Assembly (NCBI RefSeq): GCF_037975245.1 | Contig: NC_092562.1 | Coordinates: 19,789,054 to 19,853,053, forward strand | Direction: 5' to 3' | Origin: Apostichopus japonicus | Lineage: Eukaryota; Echinodermata; Holothuroidea; Aspidochirotida; Stichopodidae | DNA: 64,000 bases | Part shown: positions 1-13,054 of the stretch, piece after piece | How positions within the stretch are numbered: the stretch's first letter is position 1 | How the letters are laid out: each line of letters begins with the position of its first letter | Notes under the pieces: model-generated | The model's input: the letters and a program-made list of their open reading frames with translations, nothing else | Told to the model about the DNA's origin: nothing | The model's database searches: none | Position numbers and translations under genes: made by a program

Positions 1-131
1 TACCTTATTAAACCATACCATACTGTCCTCATGTTCCCCGGGAGAGTAAGTTCAGACTATCACGCTGTGTTACACGATGCGAGTTAACTCGAGATGGCTG
101 GTACCTAATTTAAGTCCCTCATGCAGTAAGA

Positions 132-177
132 GATGCTTCTCGGCCTTTTGGCTAAGATCATGTGTAGTATCTGTTCC
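132..177 (+). ncRNA. U2 snRNA 5'-end fragment (pseudogene or snRNA-derived repeat)
   Basis: About 45 bases match the highly conserved 5' end of U2 snRNA: stem-loop I (CTTCTCGGCCTTTTGGCTAA) and the branch-site recognition region (GTGTAGTATCTGTTC), with one base missing near the start. The similarity stops there. No Sm site or 3' stem-loops follow, so this is not a working U2 gene. From about 196 a short stretch (ATACCTGGC...ATGATCAC) recalls the 5' end of U1; this second match is weak. Confidence 0.6.
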
Positions 178-625
178 CTTTCGAGGGGAATGGTGATGCA
201 TACCTGGCGATGATCACACAGTCACAGTCCCGATGCAAGGGGACTGGGGTTGGAAGCGGGTCAGTCGTTCGGTAGTTTGGTTTTCGTGCCCATGTTCTTT
301 CCTGGGCGACTATTCCTTAAAAAAATATTCTTGCGGTTTTTGAAACAGCTATCAGTAATCAATGTTTGTTTCTTTGATCTGTATACCGTGAATTTTTATG
401 TTAAAATTCAACGCAATTGTGTGATATCATGAGCATTGGCAGTTTGTAATGCATGCGATATCCATGGACTATGTGCATGCGTATATATATATCATACAAA
501 AAGCCTATACTGCGTCGTTACCAACCAAAAACCACCTGGTAAAACAATGCATGATATATATAAAACAGCTATATAATGTTTATTTTCATAGTTATTTCTA
601 TTTTAATTTCAGGAAGACTATTTAC

Positions 626-702
626 CGTCCAGAAGACCTTTAGACTCGTTACAGATCCAGGAACGATGGAGACAGAGGTCACTTTAGGAGGAATTTCAGG
701 GT
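626..702 (-). CDS. FN3 domain 10, first half only
   Basis: This 77-base exon lies between acceptor TTTTTACACAG and donor GTAAAT. It reads DPEIPPKVTSVSIVPG...KVFWT, closely matching the first-half exons of domains 4-9 in length, phase and sequence. Its partner exon is not found in the remaining 625 bases, so the gene continues outside the window. Confidence 0.8.
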
Positions 703-3700
703 CTGTGTAAAAAGTAATAAATAAATCATTAAACTAAACATATGTACAAGATTTAAGCTGCCCACAAATGCATTTTCTTTAAAGCGCCAGTGTAATGCAG
801 TTTTTCATTGAATTTTGCAGGAAAGCTTTTTGTCAGAGAACATATACTTTATTACAAGCCCACCGGGTTTTTTTCTGGTAGTCTTCTGGTTGTTTATTAT
901 GTGTATGCTCTCTTCCATTTCTTATATTTGCTAAATGTGATTAATAAATGAAAAGAGAAGAATATTCCATTTGCGACTTCACCGTCTTTGCTCACCATTA
1001 GTATCTGTAGCCTGTGTCACTGGGAGACTTAACTCGGACTCCTCACCAACGAAGTTTCTTGCAGTCGCCGATACATTGTATTCAGTGCACATAGTGAGTC
1101 CCGTTATATCCATGCTTGTTATCGCGTTATCCGATATATTGGTTTGTTGACGGTTATCGGGGTTATCAACTGGCCACCAGTAAATCAAAATATCGTAACC
1201 AAGTAATGGATTGCAACTAAGACCGTCTTTACCTCCAAACTATAGACCGGAAATACAGAAAATATACACAACATCGTGGTTTTCTTTATCCATAACAAAG
1301 AAATAATTAAATAATGACATCGGCATGATTTAAACATGAACACCAAAAATGATTATCAGTCCATTACTACAATTATATAATGTTTATACAAGCACACGTA
1401 AACATCAAAGAATGTAACACTTTTATGTACGATACCGACACTAATGCATTGTCATAGCAACCATACATGTCACAACAGTCAATATCACCGCACAGCAGTC
1501 GATGTCACAACCACAGCAGTCGATGTCACAACCACAGCAGTCGATGTCACAACCACAGCAGTCGATGTCACAACCACAGCAGTCGATGTCACAACCACAG
1601 CAGTCGATGTCACAACCACAGCAGTCGATGTCACAACCACAGCAGTCGATGTCACAACCACAGCAGTCGATGTCACAACCACAGCAGTCGATGTCACAAC
1701 CACAGCAGTCGATGTCACAACCACAGCAGTCGATGTCACAACCACAGCAGTCGATGTCACAACCACAGCAGTCGATGTCACAACCACAGCAGTCGATGTC
1801 ACAACCACAGCAGTCGATGTCACAACCACAGCAGTCGATGTCACAACCACAGCAGTCGATGTCACAGCAGTCGATGTCACAGCAGTCGATGTCACAGCAG
1901 TCGATGTCACAGCAGTCGATGTCACAGCAGTCGATGTCACAGAAGTCGATGTCACAGCAGTCGATGTCACAGCAGTCGATGTCACAGCAGTCGATGTCAC
2001 ACATGAACAGCGAAACGGATGAACAGCGCACACAACACATGTGCAGTGTCACAATAACCACACATGAACACCACAGCGTATACATTGTTAGTCAATACAA
2101 CACCTGTACAAACTGCGACATTGTAATCGCACACATACTCAACAGAATAAGCCGTCGTAAACAATTAACACACATACAATCTCATAGCAAAGGTTCCTAT
2201 AGTATGCGTACTTTGAAGGACTTGATTTCACATGTTAATCCCATTCCATGCTATTTCCTATTCACACTTTCGGTCACTCAAGGATTTGCGAATAAGTACA
2301 TTGTTTTTATCTGTTCTCTTATCTTGACATTGCAGACTACATATCACCGCAATATGCCAACCAAGGACCAAAGCAGAGAATGTTAACAGTACATTGAACG
2401 TCGTTCAGATTTTCGTGATCATGCTCCATCTCGGGTGCAGACTTTTCTTTACAGACTGTTTCACAGGAACGATGAGAAGCTCTTTTTTCTACTCTTTTCA
2501 AAAGGTGCAAGTAGTTCAGCTTTCGTTGCTTTGACATTTAGCAAACTTCCTCATGATTTGAAATACACTTACTTAGACCTCCTTACGTAACAAATAAAAA
2601 AAGATACATCACTATGTTTCAACTAGCTCTGTACTTACTTTCCATGTGACACGGAGTCCTGTTGTTGAGTTCTTTAGTCTACTAACACTCTTTATGGTCG
2701 GGGCTATCGACGGCTCTGTCAAGGAAAATGAAAGTCAAAATCAAAATTAAACAAAAACTGTTAGCAAACTGCTTATCCAATAAAGAGCCTGTGTAAGATA
2801 ATGTGTAAAAGTAAGTAGACCTGACGTTTAGATCCTAGCAGGATCTTCTTCAGAGGGCTGAAGAAGATCCTTCTAGGATCGAAACGTCATGCGCACTTAC
2901 TTTTACACAAGAAAAATAAAAGTTAGATTACGGGAAAAAATTCTAGTGTATGCAATAACCATATTTTTGCAATTTATTTACAATCAGATGCGAGATAAGC
3001 TATGACCAAGAAAGATGAGACGAGAGCCTGTAGTGAGAGGGGGTGGCAGGGGGTGGCACATTTAAGACTCCTCTGAAAGCCCACCCATATATCAAGAGGC
3101 AAGCAGCAGTATCAGTGCCTTAATATGAAATTGGCGCTCCTTACATGACATTGAGTTAAGCACGGTTGCTAGATTGATTGGTTGAAAACTTTGCCTCTCT
3201 GACTAGCAGTCAAGACCAATCTAACTTTTAAGGAGTGTTCAATCTAATTAACTTGAACTATAATTAATTGAATCACTATTTATCTAATTCACTTACTCTC
3301 AGATTTGGTGGTGATGTTGAATGGACTGCTCTGCGGGCTTTCCAAACCGACAGCGTTTATAACTGCAACTGTGATGATGTAGTCAGTGCATGGTTGTAAC
3401 TGTTCGATGGATGATATCATTACCCCGGGATCTGAGGCATTTCGGACTCCTTTGTCTTTAGCATCAGTCAATGATTGGTAATAAATAACAAATCGATACC
3501 CTTTATCTGGACTACACTGCAGCGTATCAAAGGCATCGAACTATAATTAAGAAACAAAGAAACGAATGGCAATCATTCAATAACATCTATTAAATATGTT
3601 GTAAATCCCCCTCCCGTCTCTCCCCCCCCCCTCCACCCCACTCCACCAAGGCACACATCAAGAACCAACAAATCCAATCTAAGACAATTTTGAATATTCG

Positions 3701-6700
3701 AACTATATTTCTTCACTGGGGCATGTTCTTGTCTATTTTTCTATTTTCCCTCATATTATACCGCCCGTATAATGCGCTATATAAATAAAGTAATATTATT
3801 ATTATTATATTTTTATTAACTCTGAATGAGCTAGAAATTTCCAAATTTGACACATGTGATTGCATTTGGCATTACAGCATGAGCTATAGCCATAACTACC
3901 GTATATACTATAGTATATTGTTTGATTGGCCTATGGTGCACCGGTAAAGTTAGCGTCGAATAACCGACCAAACCTGCTTACGTGTACTTGATACAAGCTA
4001 ACAGATAATCTATTCATTATGTCTCCATATCATCACGAATAAAGTAATCAAAGAAAAGAAATAAGAATATTATTTGCAGTTCTAAAGCATATAGAACCCA
4101 TTACTTACCTTCCATGAAACTAGGATAACGCTAATAGAATCTTCTTTGCTAACCACGGAAAGGATCTTAGGGGCTTCCGTAGGTGCTATAAAGACAAATA
4201 TCAAATTTAAATATTGTAAATGGCGTAAACATGCTTAGTAGCATCATCAGAAAGGATTCACAAAAGATTACAACCATTTTTATCATGATTTGTGGGGTGC
4301 AGGGATGGGGTGCGCCAAGGTACCATGATATTTTTCATACGTCTAGATCTGTTTAGTAAGGATGAACAAACGGAGTAACTTCGCGATTTCATTGTTAACG
4401 GCAAGGAGTTGCAACAGTCTGATAACATAGTAGCAATAATTTGACGAAAGCACTATATAATATACAAATTTGCATGGAATGAGAGACAAATCGAAGCGGT
4501 AAGTATAACATACCAAGTAGGTGGAAACATATTTTACCTTCCTTTAGTGCATGCCTTCAGCCATTATAAATCTGTTATAGGTTTGGGAAAATGTTTCAGA
4601 TTCGTATAAAAATCAATGAAAATACCTTTTTTTTAACTTTGCGGCCTTTGTTTTAAAAATGTAATGGAACATTGTGTCATTTTCGTAATATTGCACTCTC
4701 AACCCGAACTCATAAATGGAATTTTGTTTATTTTTATCACAAACCATCTGAATTTGTTGTTTGACGAAAAGGTTCACTTGGAGAGCCCTCTAATCCAGCA
4801 AAGTTTGTGACCGACATTGTGACATGATACTCTGTGCAGGAGGTCAGGTTGCTGAGTACCAACGTCTTTGGGGACTTGTTTGTGACGACTTTTGTCATGA
4901 CCTTTGACATGTCATACTCAGAGGCGTAGTAAATAGTAAAGTTGTAACCAAGGACGGGATCACATTGCAATTTGTCTTCCCCTTCAAACTGTTAAAAAGA
5001 ATGAAAATATAATTATAACCGTGAGAAATATTGCAGAGATAACTTTTGAATACAAAGTAGTTTGGACTAAATTTGAGAGCGAGGATTATCATCAATCTAA
5101 TTTAAAAGCTGATTTCATAATTTTCTTTGGCGGGGTTGGGAGAAGGGGGGGGGGAGTAAATTTATAAAATTGACTATGTTTTATTCACATGCTGGGGCTG
5201 GTTGTAAATGTACGGGAATACTTTTCCTCGGCAGGATGAAATATTTAAGAGCTACTACGATCTCAATTTATGCACGAGAAATATCAATATAGAAGTAGAT
5301 CTTAAAAACATAGCATTTTAGGGGTGCTCTTGTTATTCGACTAGCTTGTAATTTTTTTTAGCAGAATTCTGCTTTTCAAGGTTGGATACTGTACGGTGTT
5401 AAGTAAGTTACAGTATATATACATGTATACATACCTACACGTACATATGGTAACGAAATAAACCCAGACCGAATATATAAACCGAAACCGTGAAGAAATA
5501 AACCGAGTCAAAGAATATACAAGCGAAGATCGGTATCGCATTCACATACCTTCCAATTCACAGTTAGTTTTGATGAATCATCCAGTGACCTAACTACTGA
5601 AGTAATTTCAGGTCCTGATTTGGGTTCTGAAATTGAAATAGAAGTTGTTTTAACTGTTATGAAAACTGATGTAGAAAAATGGTGTAAAATGGTGCCTTCA
5701 GATACGATTCCTCGATTTCCCGATCGCATAGCACATGCGTTGATTAGATATACTGTTAGCTAAACACAGAATTTTATATCAAGCCCATTTAACAAGCATC
5801 TACATTTTCAATTGCAAACTAAGATACGATTAGTTTACCTCCTCCATTGTAATAAAACCTCTTTTGAAGTGTAAAAACGATTTAATATGAACATTTCTCT
5901 TGATATAAGCTGTTTTGATTCTGATGGAGAAGAAACAGTTCCCTTCCCTCTCCTTCGACCACGCCATGACTCAAGTTGACTGCACCATTGATATACGCAA
6001 CTGACACACAACTGGTACATCACTAGTACACCATGGCACAACACTGGTATACTCATGGAAAACAACTGGCGCACCACGGGTACACAATTGGCACATCACT
6101 GGTACACCGCTCATGCACCACTGGTACACAAGTAGTACATCACTGGTACACTGTTCATGCACCACTGGTACACCATTGGCACATCACTGGCACACCGGGC
6201 ATGTACCACTGGTACATCATTGGTATAAACCATGAGTACCCACTAGTAGCCTACATCACAAGCTGATAATATATGCATAACAGATACTCAGAGCTATAAT
6301 CAGTACTCAGAGCTATAATCAGATACTCACAGCTATAATCAGATACTCACAGCTATAATCTGATACTCAGGAGCTATAATCGGATACTCGGGAGCTATAA
6401 TCAGATACTCGGGAGCTATAATCAGATACTCAGAGCTTCAATCAGATACTCAGAGCTATAATCAGATACTCAGAACTATAATCAGATACTCAGAGCTATA
6501 ATCAGACACTCACAGCTATAATCAGATACTCAGAGCTATAATCAGATACTCAGAGCTATAATCAAATACTAACAGCTATAATCAGATACTCACAGCTATA
6601 ATCAGATACTCACAGCTGTAATCAGATACTCACAGCTATAATCATATACTCAGAGCTATAATCAGATACTCAGAGCTATAATCAGATACTCACAGCTATA

Positions 6701-9700
6701 ATCAGATACTCAGAGCTATAATCAGATACTCAGAGCTTTAATCAGATACTCAGAGCTATAATCAGATACTCAGAGCTTTAATCAGATATTCAGAGCTATA
6801 ATCAGATACTCAGACCTATGATCAGATACTCAGAGCTATAATCAGATACTCAGAGCATAATCAGATACTCACAGCTATAATCAGACACTCACAGCTATAA
6901 TCAGATACTCAGGAGCTAAAGTCGGGCTAATATAGAAATACTTACTTTTAGCGAGTGTATATTGCGATACTGGTGTTTCTTTTACACTCTCATGGTGCAA
7001 TGCATTATCAACACTCATTGAAACACTGTACTCGGTGCATCCTTTAAGTCCTGTCAATTTTATAGATGTTTTAGAGGTCGGTCCTGTTTGGTTCATTACC
7101 CCTGCATCCTTAGGGTCTAACTTAGAGGTATAGTAGATATGGAATATATAGCCTTTCTTCGGGTTACAGTGAAGTTTCTTCTCTCCTTCAAACTGGAAAA
7201 GAAGGAACAGAATCGTTAATTTCATGTGTTATTCTTGCAATGTATCCGATCACTTCCTCACCACCCTTTCCAGACCCACTCACACTCAACGTTATAATCT
7301 TTTTTCATCGGTCGTTATATAGAATGCATTAGTCTGCAAGCATCACGACTGATTCTTAACACCTCGATAATTTCTCTTTTTACAGAGAAACGTTGTCCCA
7401 ACGCCTCCTTAGTTATTTAATGCTCTCATATTCCACAAACTGGATATTTTACATTCATGACGTGAATAGACTTAATCAACATGTGAGGTTTTGCCATTTG
7501 GATGTGATTTATATTCTGAATAATCGATTGTACGCACACAAAATCATACTAGTGTCATGACCGAAAATGAGAATAGAAGTCTTATAATACGGTAAACGTG
7601 ATCTTCTAGTTTTAGAACATGGCAGACCTGACTGTTTCTATCAGAGTATACTTAATAGACAAAAATCATCTTTCTTTAGCAATGATACTGCGATGAGTAT
7701 TTGTTCGTCTACAATAATTTCACATGGGTAGCGTGGCCGAGCGGTCTAAGGCGCTGGTTTAAGGCACCAGTCATTTCGATGGCGTGGGTTCGAATCCCAC
7801 CGCTGCCAGAGTAACCTTTTACAAAATCCGGTGGTGTGGAATAATCACACTGTCAAACATTTGAATCATCTTACCTGATTAATGAACAGTAATTCGTGGT
7901 ATAAATGAGTTCTACAAAATATAAAAGTGACATTACTTACTAATAATTTGTTTTGATACTAAAGGAAAATGACTTTAAGTATAACTACATATCACAGGGC
8001 ATATAATATGAAATCATATTGTATGTACAAGGTATCCATACCATATATGTAAAAGATAAACATTTTCAAAATGAACAAGCATATGCAATCGTGTTTATCG
8101 TGTAAATAGTGATTTATATTCTAAATAATCCTTTGTAACGCACTTAAAATCATCATACTGTAGTGTCATGACCGAAAATGAGATCAGAAGTCTTAAGGTA
8201 TACGTAATCTTCTATTTTTAGAACATGCATACCTGACTGTTTCTGTCAGAGTATATTTAATAGACAAAAATCATCTTTCTTTAGCAATGATACTGCGATG
8301 AGTATTTGTTCGTCTACAATAATTTCACATGGGTAGCGTGGCCGAGCGGTCTAAGGCGCTGGTTTAAGGCACCAGTCATTTCGATGGCGTGGGTTCGAAT
8401 CCCACCGCTGCCAGAGTATCCTTTTACAAAATCCGGTGGTGTGGAACAGTCACACTGACAAACATTTTGATCATCTTACCTGATTAATGAACAGTAATTC
8501 GTGGTAAAAATGAGTTCTACAAAATATAAAATTGACATTACTTACTAATAATGTGTTTTGATACTGAAGGAAATGACTTCAGGTAATGAGTACTTCGCAT
8601 ACTTCCAGTGTTATCATAACCTTTTACGTATTACAAATATAAATATCAGCATGTAAGTAAAGTTAAGTAATATTTTAAATTGTTTGTATAAATATTACTA
8701 CATATCACAGGGCAACTTATATGAAATCATATTGTATGTACAAGGTATCCATGCCATATATGTGAAAGATACACATTTTCAAAATAGAACAAGAATATGC
8801 AATCGTGTTTATCGTGTTAATCATGATGTATATTCTAAATAATCGTTTGTAACGCACACAAACTCATACCAGTGTCATGACCGAAAATGAGATCAGAAGT
8901 CTTGCGATATTACGTAATCTTCTATTTTTAGAACATGCGGACATGACTGTTTCTGTCAGAGTATACTAAAAAAGACAAAAATCATCTTTTTTTTAGCAAT
9001 GATACTGCGATGAGTATTTGTTCGTCTACAATAATTTCACATGGGTAGCGTGGCCGAGCGGTCTAAGGCGCTGGTTTAAGGCACCAGTCATTTCGATGGC
9101 GTGGGTTCGAATCCCACCGCTGCCAGAGAATCCTTTTACAAAATCCGGTGGTGTAGAATAGTCACACTCTCAAACATTTGAATCATCTTACCTGATTAAT
9201 GAACAGTAACTCGTGGTAAAAATGAGTTCTACAAAATATAAAAGTGACATTACTTACTTAGTATGTGTTTTGATACTGAAAATGACTTCAGATAAAGTGT
9301 AATTCGCATACACGCCTCCAGTGTTATCATCACCTTTTACATTCAAATGGTTTGAAAGTATTACCAATATAAATATCAGCATGTAAGTAAAGTTTGATAA
9401 TATTTTGATTTTTGGGTTAAGTATAACTACATTCACAGGGCAAATAATATGAAATCATATTGTATGTACAAGGTATCCATACCATATATGTAAAAGATCA
9501 ACATTTTCAACATGGAACAAGAATATGCAATCGTGTTTATCGTGTAAATCGTGATTTATATTCTAAATAATCCTTTGTAACGTAAACAAAATCATGCCAG
9601 TGACATGACCTAAAATGAGATAAGAAGTCTTACGATGTACGTAATCTGCTATTTTTAGAACATGCAGACTGTTTCTGTCAGGTTATATACTTAATAGACA

Positions 9701-10328
9701 AAAATCATCTTTCTTTAGCAATTAGACTGCGATGAGTATTTGTTCGTCTACAATAATTTCACATGGGTAGCGTGGCCGAGCGGTCTAAGGCGCTGGTTTA
9801 AGGCACCAGTCATTTCGATGGCGTGGGTTCGAATCCCACCGCTGCCAGAGTATCTTTTTACAGAATCCGGTGGTGTGGAATCGTTACACATAACACATCG
9901 TTACACGGCAAACATTTGAATCACGTGAAAGATACAAACTGGAACAAGCATATGCAATCGTGTTTATTTTTATAACGTAGTAGAAGTTCTACCTAAATTA
10001 CCTGATTTTTACAAGATAATATTTATAGAAACTGGCTTCATGTTTATCAATTATTCGAGAATAGAAAAAGGCAAAATGGCCTACCTCAATCATTTGGACC
10101 TTCTGTTGAAAATACTGTTATGCAGTGTCGATTACCACGCCATCTTCAGGCAGACAGTTTTTATTCTTCTTCAAGTTGGTTTGAGGCAAAGTTGCGAAAA
10201 TCGTGACGCGAACAAGGACATTTCAAAAGGATATAACGCACGGCTAAACCTACCGGTTACACTTGAGTGATAACAAAAATCATGAGTGTGTTGTGTTTTC
10301 CAAGATCGTTTTTCGCTATATGAAGACT

Positions 10329-10407
<79 letters not shown>

Positions 10408-13012
10408 TTAGCTTGTTGTATAGTAAATGAAAAGCACGCTCAAGCATCATTTTTGTATTATGTGATAAAGAGACATATATATGAAACACTTACCGAACAC
10501 ATTCAATGAAAATTTTTGATTCAAAATGGAATATATCATTGCTTTGCGACAAGATTGGAGTCTTGAGCAATAAAACCGAATTACATTACCGTGACTCTTG
10601 TGTTTGGATTTGTATTTCTTCTCCCTTAGTTACTGAATTGTTCTATTCCTCAACACATATGGGGTATACCATGGCTGTTTCTAAAACACTTTGTAAAATG
10701 ACCTATAATATCTACCTTGTTCTCTTTAAACGAATTGTTTAGGTTCACCGTAAAAAAATATATATATAAAAAATATAAAAGTAAAATACCTACTTAACAA
10801 AGAAGAAAGATTAAGTGCATTAATTGTGATTGCCACATAGGCCTAAACCTAACTTTAACATCGTTGCTGGCAATGCAGTGATAGAGTAGCAAGGTTGATG
10901 AGAAAAGTGAAGATAGGATAACGAGAAGTAAATTGTTTAGTCTTGTTGAAGAATTGTCACAAAACTCACTATTTTTTACAAGTCTGTGTAAATGATGAAT
11001 GGGGAACCAGGGGCTACAACCCTGACCGTTTGCTTTGGGCAAACTATGAATCCGTTTTGCACTTATACAGCTCAACAATAGCTGAATAAAAATATGAAAA
11101 CTAGAACAACCGACCTCTTACATCGCTCAGTCCTTGCCCCTCCCAGCATTTAATAACGATGCTGCATATACACCACATTGTATTTCTATTATACTGTTAT
11201 GTTCCAGCTAGACCTTGTCCCCAACAGGATCATTGCTAGCATCGAAACACCATCGAAAGTTGTACATATTTACATATACACTCTCATGCTTTTTGTAGTA
11301 GGTAAGCATGTATTTCTCTTTAAAGGTCTGGGTAAGGATAGCTTACAGATTAAGAATCGTCAAACTGCTTCAAAGTCCCGTTTGATTCTAAATGGGAATG
11401 TAATAAATAAAATTGGTCATGTTTCTTACCGTCCACGTTACTAGGAGTTGATCTGTAGTTCTCTTAATGGGTGCAATGGACTTTATTTTAGGTGCAATTT
11501 CCGGATCTGACAATAAAAATGATGAAAAATAAAGAGAAGAATAAAATGAAAACAATATAATGTGATGTTACATTCTTTTGTTGGTTGGCTAATATGTAAT
11601 CCTATAGCAATAAATTCCAGTAGCGTTAAACTGTGGTGAAAATTGGACGTCTTGCCATACTACCCATCCCCCTTATCTTTATTAAAGTTACCTTGTGGGT
11701 ACTTCTTTCACATGTGCCAAATTCAGATGCGTGCCCTGACAGAAAAAAAAACCTTCAAAGTTCATCCAATTTTCCACTTTGCCACTCCTAGATCCACCCC
11801 TGCATCCCGTCCCGTCTTCATCTCAATGCTGTACTCACTCCCCTCATTCAGTAACTACTGCAGGATTTATTCCTGTAAACTGTAACTCCACATTGTACAC
11901 CCACGCACCCCCCCCCCCACTCCCTCCCTCCCTCCATTACTTCCAGGGGTGTTGAGAGCCAGGCCCCAAGTTGCAAGCTTCATTTTTCCATAACTATAAT
12001 ATAGTTAGGCACCCTAACTGACCCGGTCCCATGGGATGATATTCCACTGACCCTCTCTCGTCAGGCATGCTCGCCATGCAACTTCCTATTGTTCATTGCA
12101 CTACACCTATAGTTATTTTATTAATCAAGTAAGAGTGTTTTTATTGGTACAATTAGGGAGGATGGTATGGGGATGGCGGAGGGGATGGGGTGGGCGGAGG
12201 GGGTGGGGTGGGCGGAGGGTGATTATTACATGAGAACCTGATTTTAAGTTACAGGTTATATTCAATCGGAAAATTAAAACAATTTTTTTTTTTCATTTGA
12301 GGAAGGAGGTTCATCTGAATAATCCAAACTCATTTCCCTGCTTCTCTGTTTACTGATGTAAATACTCACTCTGTGAATCAGTGACTTGCTTCAACGGCGT
12401 TCCTTGATCGCTTTCCACCTCGGCTATGTTTATTACAGTCATGCTTATGCTGTATTCTGTGCATTCATGCAAGCCCAGCAAGGTTGCCTTCGTCAGTTTT
12501 TGGTTCGTGATGTTCATGCTCCCAGCATACGATGTATTCTCTCCCGAGGAGTAGTAAATTCGATAGCCATAGCCCTTAGATGGATCACAATGTAATTCGT
12601 CGGCTCCCTTAAACTGTGAAACAAAAATATTATTTTAAGTTTAGTAGAAGAAAATCATTCAAAACACATCATAATTTTAGCATTAAAAAAAAAAATCCGC
12701 CTCTGATTTTATTTTTTTCTCTGTAAAAGGACACTTTTGAACCTAAATACCTCTGAAGCAAAATCATTCAGAATGAAAGTTTGCAAGAGGACCGATAAAT
12801 CAAATCTTTAACAAAATGATTAACAAAATGCAAGACAACATTTCACCCGAATCGTTATACAGGATGAAGCATGATCACATGACTATGAAGATCCTCAAAT
12901 TTTCCTTATGGAGTTGTAAACAATCATGTTCATGATGAATGACAAGAAACATTACACAACAATAAACAACACTGACAAGAATATTGAATAAGAAGGTCCG
13001 GATGAAACGAAA

Positions 13013-13054
<42 letters not shown>

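Larger units (their letters stand above)
7500..9960 (+). repeat. Tandem array of four tRNA-bearing units (about 0.6-0.7 kb each)
   Basis: Besides the tRNA, each unit repeats flanking segments such as CATGACCGAAAATGAGA..., TTAGCAATGATACTGCGATG and GAACAGTAATTCGTGGTA. The spacers show point changes and indels while the tRNA bodies remain identical. The array sits in the FN3-gene intron between 11430 and 7192. Confidence 0.9.

Noticed and set aside
1441-2386. Long open frames of 179-294 codons on both strands across the minisatellite
   Set aside because: They arise because 21- and 15-base units are multiples of three and stop-free. The products are pure repeats with no start context or splice support, and they lie in an FN3 intron.
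2857-2900. Functional hammerhead ribozyme
   Set aside because: The CTGAAGA and GAAAC boxes are present, but an extra base lies before stem II and stem I/III partners could not be placed with confidence. It is kept only as a similarity.
1502-9960. Regular direct repeats that could suggest a CRISPR-like array
   Set aside because: The units are adjoining minisatellites or tRNA-bearing duplications without unique spacers, in a eukaryotic genome.
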